Positions 1 to 4,841 of a DNA stretch of 8,275 nt are shown piece by piece; positions within the stretch are counted from its first letter, which is position 1, and each line of letters starts with the position of its first letter. The position numbers were made by a program, and so were the translations under genes. Origin of the DNA: Anaerolineales bacterium. Its GTDB lineage: Bacteria > Chloroflexota > Anaerolineae > Anaerolineales > DRMV01. Location: positions 1 to 8,275 of the forward strand of contig JALVOR010000376.1 in assembly GCA_027026295.1 (NCBI GenBank). The letters are read 5' to 3'. Under the pieces are notes generated by a model. The model searched no databases. It was not told the DNA's origin and worked only from the letters and a program-made list of their open reading frames with translations.

Positions 1-1
1 G

Positions 2-1099
2 CGGGCTGAGATGCCTTCACAGGAAGCCGACACAGGCAACCCCAAGGAAGCCGTCAACATGGCGAACATTCTGGCCGATTGGCAGCCTTCCGACCGCATG
101 CGGATGTACATTCGCAACGACGTCGTAGCGCAGATGTGGCGTTACGGCGCGTCGGCAGCGGCGGCGGAAACCGACCCCTATGCCAAAAAACAGATGACCC
201 TGATGGCCGATAGAGTGCTGGGCGGCGGCGAAGTGCAGTTCCAGGGGCCGCGGGGCATTGCCAGCGCACCCGATGGCTCGCTTTATGTGGCTGACACCGC
301 CAACCACCGCATTGTGCATGTTTCTGCCGAGGGCAAGATGTTGGGCATGTGGGGTTCCTACGGCACTGCCAGCGAGGAAAGCGCCGCGCCCCCCGGTGCT
401 TTTAACGAACCGTGGGGCGTGGCCGTGGGGCCCGATGGCAATGTCTATGTGGCGGATACGTGGAACAACCGCATCCAGAAATTTACCGCCGATGGCCAGT
501 TTGTGACCATGTGGGGCACGTCGGGCAACGATGGCAGCCCCTATGCCCTGTGGGGGCCGCGAGATGTTGTCGTGGACAAGCAGGGACGGGTGTTCGTGGC
601 CGACACGGGCAACAAGCGCATTGTGGTGTACGATGCCGACGGGAAGCCGCTGGGACAGTTTGGCCGTGGCGGCATCGAAGCAGGTGAATTTAGCGAGCCG
701 GTGGGGTTAGCGCTGGATGGTGCAGGCAACCTCTATGTGGCCGATACATGGAACCAGCGCATTCAGGTGTTTGCCGTGAGCAGTGATTTGGTGTTTACGC
801 CGCTGCGCCAATGGCCGGTGGAAGCATGGTACAGCCAGTCGCCTGACAACAAGCCTTATCTGGCAGTGGATTCCGAGGGCAGGGTGTTTGCAGGCGATCC
901 CGAGGGCTATCGCGTGTTGGCTTTTGATGCCGATGGCAAGTTGCTCTACTGGTGGGGGCAGTGGGGCATGCCGCCGGAAGGCATGGGCACCGTAGGCGGT
1001 CTGGCAACGGATGGCCAGGGCGGTGTGTGGGTTGCCGACGCCGAGCACGGTCAATTACTGCATTTCTCGCCTTCGGCGGGCGCGCCGCCGGGGCCATGA
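2..1099 (+). CDS. NHL-repeat six-bladed propeller protein, probably the C-terminal part of a larger membrane glycosyltransferase
   Basis: Six NHL repeats are visible, at about residues 79-106, 133-160, 181-208, 229-256, 281-306 and 328-353, counting from the ATG at 11. They carry the usual pattern of G-hydrophobic, PDG, (L/V)YVADT, N-RIQ. Six repeats are enough to close one beta-propeller, a fold that normally binds ligands or proteins. The last two blades are more diverged. No signal peptide or membrane segment is visible in this part. The frame is open to the window edge (codons at 2-10 contain no stop) and the ATG at 11 has no Shine-Dalgarno sequence, so the gene probably begins upstream. 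Residues 24-44 (WQPSDRMRMYIRNDVVAQMW) resemble the soluble tail of Agl23/TIGR03663-like glycosyltransferases, which in Chloroflexota can be fused to NHL repeats; this is from memory and is inference. The alternative is a 346-residue stand-alone protein starting at ATG 59, preceded by aaggaa at 44-49. Confidence 0.82.
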   Translation, partial: RAEMPSQEADTGNPKEAVNMANILADWQPSDRMRMYIRNDVVAQMWRYGASAAAAETDPYAKKQMTLMADRVLGGGEVQFQGPRGIASAPDGSLYVADTANHRIVHVSAEGKMLGMWGSYGTASEESAAPPGAFNEPWGVAVGPDGNVYVADTWNNRIQKFTADGQFVTMWGTSGNDGSPYALWGPRDVVVDKQGRVFVADTGNKRIVVYDADGKPLGQFGRGGIEAGEFSEPVGLALDGAGNLYVADTWNQRIQVFAVSSDLVFTPLRQWPVEAWYSQSPDNKPYLAVDSEGRVFAGDPEGYRVLAFDADGKLLYWWGQWGMPPEGMGTVGGLATDGQGGVWVADAEHGQLLHFSPSAGAPPGP

Positions 1100-1112
1100 C
1101 CGGCGGGGCTTC

Positions 1113-1179
1113 GTATAGCCGTATAGCAAAACCAGAGGTTTTCGGGGCGGCATCGGTGCTGAATTGTGCCTCCGCCCCG
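1113..1179. repeat. Small direct repeat and two short hairpins after the NHL gene
   Basis: Three small structures lie just after the NHL stop codon. The 7-mer gtatagc occurs twice, at 1113-1119 and 1121-1127. A perfect 6-bp hairpin with a 3-base loop follows (aaaacc at 1128-1133, ggtttt at 1137-1142). Next is an 8-bp stem, cggggcgg at 1143-1150 with ccgccccg at 1172-1179, across a 21-base loop. Neither hairpin is followed by a clean T-run, so a terminator function for the NHL gene is possible but not convincing. Confidence 0.4.
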
Positions 1180-1247
1180 TGTTTGTTCCTGCGGGCAAAG
1201 CCGTTTGTCTCTTTTTGGAATGTATTTGTTCAGCCACGATAAGGAGG

Positions 1248-1393
1248 AACCACGGATTCCGCAGAAGAATATTCGCCGATTTCACAGGTTGGCATAGATT
1301 GGGCGAAAGACCTCGCAAGGCACGTAACGCGCCGCGATTTCTTGGCGTGCCTGGCGTCCCAAAATCCGCGAGCCTCTGTGTTATCCGCGGGTT
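1248..1393. repeat. Degenerate palindromic intergenic repeat element
   Basis: The left end (aaccacggattcc at 1248, then a gatttcacag block near 1279) and the right end (aaaatccgcg at 1361, then ctctgtgttatccgcgggtt ending at 1393) are imperfect inverted copies of each other. Inside lies a second, smaller inverted pair, the perfect 7-mers aggcacg (1318-1324) and cgtgcct (1346-1352), set in the wider text cctcgcaaggcacg...cttggcgtgcctggcg. The wording matches a type of degenerate intergenic repeat I recall from GC-rich environmental genomes, with an outer 'aaccacggatt...aatccgtggtt' frame and an inner 'cgcaaaggcgcaaag' core. No protein-coding signal is seen. This element and the hairpins before it account for most of the 324-bp gap between the two plus-strand genes. 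Whether the repeat is mobile, regulatory or inert cannot be told from one copy. Confidence 0.55.
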
Positions 1394-1423
1394 GTTTCCT
1401 CTCGGCTGAACGGTTACTTTGGA

Positions 1424-2752
1424 ATGACCACGACCAAATTTTCCCAACCAGCCCGAAACGCAAGTGCCGCCCCCCCGCTGTGGCGGCAGCCGCGCGCGTG
1501 GCTGTTTTTCGCCACGCTGCTGTGGGTGGTCTGGGCGTGGCGCACTCTCCCCGAGGTGCCTTTTCACCCCGATGAGAGCACCTACCTTTACATGGCGCAG
1601 GACGCCCACCAGTTGTTCCGCGAGCCGTTGGGTCTGTCCTTCCACGATGACGGCAGCATTGACGAGCATTACCGCCTGGTGAACGCTCCGCTGACGCGCT
1701 ATCTGGTGGCGTTAGGGCTGGCGCTGCACCGCCAGCCCGCTCTGGCGCACGATTGGAACTGGAGCGTTTCGTGGGAAGCCAATGTACAGGCAGGCAGCGT
1801 GCCGACAGCAGGACAGTTGACTGCTGCCCGTCAGGTCACGACGCTGTGTGTGGCGTTGGCGGGGCTGTTGCTGGCACTGACGGCTTACCGTTTGAGCAGG
1901 CGGCGGGCGTTGGCGTTTCTGGTGCTGGGCGGCTTTTTGCTCAACCCGTTGGTGCTGCTGCACGGACGGCGGGCGATGATGGAGGCTCCCATGTTGCTGG
2001 GCATCGCGTGGGTGCTATGGGAACTTTCCGCCGAGCAAATTTCGCCGTGGCGGCTGGGGCTGGCGCTTTCGTGGGCGGTGTGGGCGAAATACTGGGCGAT
2101 TGCCCTGTTGCCGGTGGCGTTGTGGGGCGTGTGGCGATATGCAGGTTGCGAGCACAACCGTTGTCGCTGGCGGCGGATGGTCGTGGTTGTGGTGTGGCTG
2201 GCCGTGAGCGGCTTTGCTTTGCAGCCCGTGTTGTGGCTTGCCCCTTGGAAAGCGGCGCAGGCGATGTTTGCCCGCCGTTTCGCGGTTACGGCAACCCAGC
2301 AGGCGGCATTCCGCGCTGTGTTGCCTGCCTACGTGCCAGTGAACCCGTGGCAACGTTTTGCCCTCATTTTGGGGCACCTCTACATTGCCCCGCTGGCATA
2401 CCTCGATTTGGGGAAATATGCCCCCGCTCTGGAAAACGCCATTGCTGCTTATGATGTCCATGTGTGGGCACATTGGGGGCGCAGCCTCGCCGCTGCGGCA
2501 GTGCAAATTGTGTTGCTGTTCGTGGGCTTCGGCAGCATGGTTTGGCAGGCTTTGCGGCAGCCGCAAGCCCAGGGCGTGCGGTTGTTCATGCTGGCAGCGG
2601 CGTTTCAGTGGGGGCTGTTGTTGCTTTCCCTGCCGCTGGCCTTTCAGCGCTATGCCCTTGCTGCGCTGCCGTTTTCCCTCATGTGGGAAGCCTGGGGCGT
2701 ATGGCAGTTGTGGCGCTGGCTGCCCCGACGGAAAAGCAAACAGGCGGCGTGA
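1424..2752 (+). CDS. Multi-pass membrane glycosyltransferase, ArnT/PMT (GT39/GT83-like) type
   Basis: The 442-residue protein is very hydrophobic, with likely membrane segments near residues 24-40, 138-157, 161-180, 187-202, 210-236, 251-272, 358-375 and 385-405. After the first segment comes FHPDES (47-52), matching the acidic D-E motif in the first extracytoplasmic loop of the ArnT/PMT superfamily, followed by NAPLTRYL (87-94). Further family-like signals are RRAMMEAP (182-189), WAKYWAI (220-226) and FQRY (408-411). Such enzymes move a sugar from a lipid (polyprenyl) phosphate carrier to lipid, glycan or protein on the outer face of the membrane. Donor and acceptor cannot be read here. The C-terminus is basic (RRKSK). 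The ATG at 1424 is taken as start because the first helix follows it directly, but it has no real Shine-Dalgarno, only a weak gga. The protein is shorter than ArnT and lacks a large soluble C-terminal domain. Confidence 0.85.
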   Translation: MTTTKFSQPARNASAAPPLWRQPRAWLFFATLLWVVWAWRTLPEVPFHPDESTYLYMAQDAHQLFREPLGLSFHDDGSIDEHYRLVNAPLTRYLVALGLALHRQPALAHDWNWSVSWEANVQAGSVPTAGQLTAARQVTTLCVALAGLLLALTAYRLSRRRALAFLVLGGFLLNPLVLLHGRRAMMEAPMLLGIAWVLWELSAEQISPWRLGLALSWAVWAKYWAIALLPVALWGVWRYAGCEHNRCRWRRMVVVVVWLAVSGFALQPVLWLAPWKAAQAMFARRFAVTATQQAAFRAVLPAYVPVNPWQRFALILGHLYIAPLAYLDLGKYAPALENAIAAYDVHVWAHWGRSLAAAAVQIVLLFVGFGSMVWQALRQPQAQGVRLFMLAAAFQWGLLLLSLPLAFQRYALAALPFSLMWEAWGVWQLWRWLPRRKSKQAA

Positions 2753-2767
2753 AAGCCGCCTGTTTTT
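2738..2767. terminator. Bidirectional intrinsic terminator between convergent genes
   Basis: A perfect 9-bp GC-rich stem (acaggcggc at 2740-2748, gccgcctgt at 2755-2763) encloses a 6-base loop, and two further A-T pairs extend it at the base (2738-2739 with 2764-2765). On the plus strand it is followed by ttttt (2763-2767). On the minus strand the opposite arm is followed by tttgctttt, read from 2740 down to 2732. It therefore suits both the glycosyltransferase gene and the minus-strand operon, whose last stop codon is about 20 bp away. The glycosyltransferase stop codon (2750-2752) lies inside the loop, so the left arm is coding sequence. Confidence 0.88.
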
Positions 2768-2787
2768 GGTTGGGGGGAGCAGGTTGC

Positions 2788-3846
2788 CTATGCCTTTTTG
2801 AGGGCAGCCTTGAAACTTTCGATGGAATCCACCGGTGTGGGGTCGGTATCGTAACGCATGGCGAGGTAGAAGGACACATAATCGCCGAGGTGCAGCAGCG
2901 TCCATTGCTGGGCGAGGCGGGTTTCCCCGGCAGCGTGCACGATGGCGCTTTCCAGCCCGGCCTGCTCGAAGGCAGAGGCAGTGAGTTCGGTGCGCTTGCG
3001 GTTGCGGGGGTGTGCGTGGCTGCCGTCGAGGAAAATCGCCAGGGTTTGAGGGAATAGTGAAGCAGGGTTGACCAGCCCTGCCAGGGTGTTGTGGTCGGCT
3101 TCGGGCAGGAATTCGAACTGCGCCCACGCCTTGGCGATTTCGCTGATTTGTCCCTTCCAGCGGCGGGCAACGGGGGCGAAAGCGCCGCTGCCGAACACCG
3201 CTGCCCATTTGTTTTCCAGCCGCAGCGCCCACTGCTTGGCGGGATTCTTTTCGGTGGGCGTCTCGGCGCGCAAATTGGCTTGCTGGGTTTGCATTGCCGC
3301 CACCGCGGCGGCGAGTTCCTGCGCGGGGTCGGGAAGCCAGCCGGCGCGGGCAAAAAAGGCCAGCAGCAGCCCGAAGGAATAGCCCACTGCGGCGCGCGGT
3401 TGCCCGGGATGGACGAATTGCCACACTGTGTAGCCGGCTTCGGCGGCTCGGGCGGCCAGTTTGCCGCCGGTGGTCACAGCGAGTACCTGGCAGCCCCGGG
3501 CCTGCGCGGCGGCGAAGGCGCTCAGGGTTTCTTCGGTGTTGCCGGAGTGCGAGGAGGCAATCAGCAGCACCCGGTCGCCCTGCGCCCATGCGGGCAGGTC
3601 GTAATCGCGCCATACCGTGATGGACACCGAAGCCAGCGGGGCAGCGTAGGCGGCGAGCAGGTCGGCGCCGATAGCCGAGCCGCCCATACCCGCGATGATC
3701 ACCTGCTGCACGTCCCCCACCGCGGGCATGGGGAACTGCTGGCCCAGTTCCCACGCCTTTTGCAACTGCGCGGGCAGGCCGTCGATTTCGGCAAGCATGT
3801 TTGAACGGTCAATTTCGGGGAAGTATTTGAAATCGTCCAGTTCCAT
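2788..3846 (-). CDS. Bifunctional phosphoglucose/phosphomannose isomerase (archaeal-type, SIS domains)
   Basis: This 352-residue protein should interconvert glucose-6-phosphate or mannose-6-phosphate with fructose-6-phosphate in the cytoplasm, feeding glycolysis and nucleotide-sugar synthesis. The first SIS domain shows GMGGSAIG (53-60) and SSHSGNTEET (98-107), the sugar-phosphate-binding loops, then PRAAVGYSFG (150-159). Glu236 and His252 are 16 residues apart, the same spacing as the catalytic pair Glu203/His219 described for the Pyrobaculum PGI/PMI enzyme, and the FLPEADHNTLAG setting fits that family. The C-terminus (LHLGDYVSFYLAMRYDTDPTPVDSIESFK) is typical. Length matches the family. 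The ATG is preceded by a good Shine-Dalgarno (gaggag, complement of 3855-3860) eight bases away. It is the last gene of the run, 20 bp after the MogA/MoaB gene and just before the terminator. It is unrelated to the classical long Pgi, so it may be the cell's main or only isomerase of this kind. Confidence 0.9.
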   Translation of the reverse strand: MELDDFKYFPEIDRSNMLAEIDGLPAQLQKAWELGQQFPMPAVGDVQQVIIAGMGGSAIGADLLAAYAAPLASVSITVWRDYDLPAWAQGDRVLLIASSHSGNTEETLSAFAAAQARGCQVLAVTTGGKLAARAAEAGYTVWQFVHPGQPRAAVGYSFGLLLAFFARAGWLPDPAQELAAAVAAMQTQQANLRAETPTEKNPAKQWALRLENKWAAVFGSGAFAPVARRWKGQISEIAKAWAQFEFLPEADHNTLAGLVNPASLFPQTLAIFLDGSHAHPRNRKRTELTASAFEQAGLESAIVHAAGETRLAQQWTLLHLGDYVSFYLAMRYDTDPTPVDSIESFKAALKKA

Positions 3847-3866
3847 GGCGGTTTCTCCTCAGGGGG

Positions 3867-4367
3867 TCATGCTTTCCTGTGCTCTTGTTCGGCGCTTTGG
3901 TCGCCGCGCAGCAGTTTGATGGCGTGGGGCAGAACCGAGGCAATCACTTCCAGATTTTCCACGGCGGCTTTGGGGCTGCCGGGCAGGTTGACGATGAGGG
4001 TCTGGCCGCGAATGCCCGCTACGGCGCGGGAAAGCATGGCGTGGGGCGTGATCTGCAGGCTGGCGGCGCGCATGGCTTCGCTCAGGCCGGGGGCGAGGCG
4101 TTCCACCACCGCGCGAGTGGCTTCGGGGGTGACGTCGCGCGGCGCAAAGCCCGTGCCGCCGGTGGTCAGGATGACGTCGTAAGCGTCGCTGTCGGCCCAG
4201 CGGGCTAACGTGTCGCGCAGGGCGGGCAGATCGTCGGGCAGGATGGCGGTGTGGGCAACTTCCCAGCCGCGGGCGCGCACCGCCTCGGCTAAGGCGGGGC
4301 CGGAAAGGTCTTCCCGCTCGCCGCGGGCCGAACGGTCAGAGACGGTGAGGATGGCGAAACGGAGCAT
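3867..4367 (-). CDS. MogA/MoaB-family molybdenum cofactor biosynthesis protein (molybdopterin adenylyltransferase-like)
   Basis: The family adenylylates molybdopterin before metal insertion. From the ATG at 4367 the protein has 166 residues and the full motif set: FAILTVSD (4-11), PDD in the substrate loop (44-46), TTGGTG (68-73), RDVTPEAT (77-84, with the conserved Asp), PGLSEAMR (93-100), MLSRAVAGIRG (111-121) and NLPGSPKA (127-134). It is close to the usual MogA/MoaB length, and MogA and MoaB cannot be separated reliably by eye. A TTG start at 4379 would add four residues, but they are encoded inside an 8-bp tandem repeat. ATG 4367 places the family's first beta strand immediately after Met, so it is preferred. 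Neither start has a visible Shine-Dalgarno sequence, because the repeat occupies that position. Translation may depend on coupling to the GNAT gene, which ends 24 bp upstream. No other molybdenum-cofactor gene is in the window. Confidence 0.87.
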   Translation of the reverse strand: MLRFAILTVSDRSARGEREDLSGPALAEAVRARGWEVAHTAILPDDLPALRDTLARWADSDAYDVILTTGGTGFAPRDVTPEATRAVVERLAPGLSEAMRAASLQITPHAMLSRAVAGIRGQTLIVNLPGSPKAAVENLEVIASVLPHAIKLLRGDQSAEQEHRKA

Positions 4368-4372
4368 GAGAT

Positions 4373-4409
4373 TAGTCAACTGGTCAATTGGTCAATTAGT
4401 CAACTGGTC
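4373..4409. repeat. Tandem 8-bp repeat, about 4.6 units, spanning the GNAT/mogA junction
   Basis: The consensus on the plus strand is T(A/G)GTCAA(C/T). Units are tagtcaac (4373-4380), tggtcaat (4381-4388), tggtcaat (4389-4396), tagtcaac (4397-4404) and the partial tggtc (4405-4409). Read on the minus strand, the array encodes the last residues of the GNAT protein (QLTN), its TGA stop (4392-4394) and the TTG alternative start of the mogA-like gene. The 8-bp period shifts frame at each unit. Such 'ggtcaattggtcaac' arrays occur, as far as I recall, as scattered junk-like repeats in many unrelated bacterial genomes. Confidence 0.85.
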
Positions 4410-4841
4410 GGGGGTAAGGTTTTTGGCGAGGGTGACAACGGGTAGGTTTTCCCAGCCGCGTTTGCGGTAGAAGGCAAACACTTCTTCTTCGCTGGGCACG
4501 ACCATCAGGTAGGCGCGCAGGCAGCCCTTGGCACGCAAGCGCGCCTCGATTTCGTCCATCAGGGCGGTGCCCAGGCCCCGTTCGCGGTATTCGGGCGCCA
4601 CGGCGAGGTGGTAGATCAACCCGCGGCGCCCGTCGAAGCCGGCCATCACCGCGCCGATGATTTTGCCCTCTTCGTTTTCAGCCACGATGAACAGGTCGGG
4701 GTCGTGGGCGACTTTTTTGGCAATTTCCTCGGGTTCGTCGGAAACGCGCAGTTGGATGCCGGGCCCCGCGTGCGCCCAAAGGTCGTACACCGCGGGGTAA
4801 TCTTCGGGGAAGCGAAAGGTGCGGATGGTGTAACTTTTCAT
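4392..4841 (-). CDS. GNAT N-acetyltransferase, YpeA-like
   Basis: This 149-residue single-domain protein transfers an acetyl group from acetyl-CoA to an amine; the acceptor is unknown. Similarity to E. coli YpeA runs through the whole chain: FPEDYPAVYDLW (11-22), DLFIVAENEEGKIIGAVMAGFDGRRG (49-74), motif A with the CoA-binding R-x-x-G-x-G loop (Arg86-Gly91 in YRERGLGTALM), and a C-terminal FAFYRKRGWE (122-131). It is annotated as 'acetyltransferase' rather than RimI because YpeA's substrate is, to my knowledge, not settled. The ATG overlaps the stop of the upstream PHP gene by 4 bp (ATGA, 4838-4841). A ggagg (complement of 4843-4847) sits only one base before it, unusually close, so re-initiation by ribosomes finishing the upstream gene is likely. 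A longer reading starting at 5063 was discarded because the extra part lies inside the upstream gene. The last residues come from the tandem repeat. Confidence 0.87.
   Translation of the reverse strand: MKSYTIRTFRFPEDYPAVYDLWAHAGPGIQLRVSDEPEEIAKKVAHDPDLFIVAENEEGKIIGAVMAGFDGRRGLIYHLAVAPEYRERGLGTALMDEIEARLRAKGCLRAYLMVVPSEEEVFAFYRKRGWENLPVVTLAKNLTPDQLTN

Noticed and set aside
1137..1185. Intrinsic terminator for the NHL gene
   Set aside because: The 8-bp GC stem has a 21-base loop and is followed by mixed sequence (tgtttgttcctg) rather than a T-run, so it is kept only as a hairpin.
1100..1423. tRNA, small RNA or riboswitch in the main intergenic region
   Set aside because: No cloverleaf, T-loop sequence or recognisable riboswitch core could be found by eye; the inverted repeats account for the visible structure.
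1055..1669. A 204-codon minus-strand open frame across the non-coding region
   Set aside because: It covers the palindromic repeat and the start of the glycosyltransferase gene. The translation is Arg-rich without any motif, so the region is better explained as intergenic.
2015..3754. A 579-codon open frame on the minus strand
   Set aside because: It runs antisense through the glycosyltransferase gene, across the terminator, and in another frame of the isomerase gene. The Arg/Pro-rich translation has no domain and conflicts with two well-supported genes.
3091..3804. A 237-codon plus-strand open frame
   Set aside because: It is antisense to the isomerase gene, whose SIS motifs and ribosome site are clear.
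4373..4409. Possible CRISPR-like array or protein-binding iterons
   Set aside because: Units are 8 bp with no spacers, and no cas or replication gene is nearby. A simple tandem repeat explains it.
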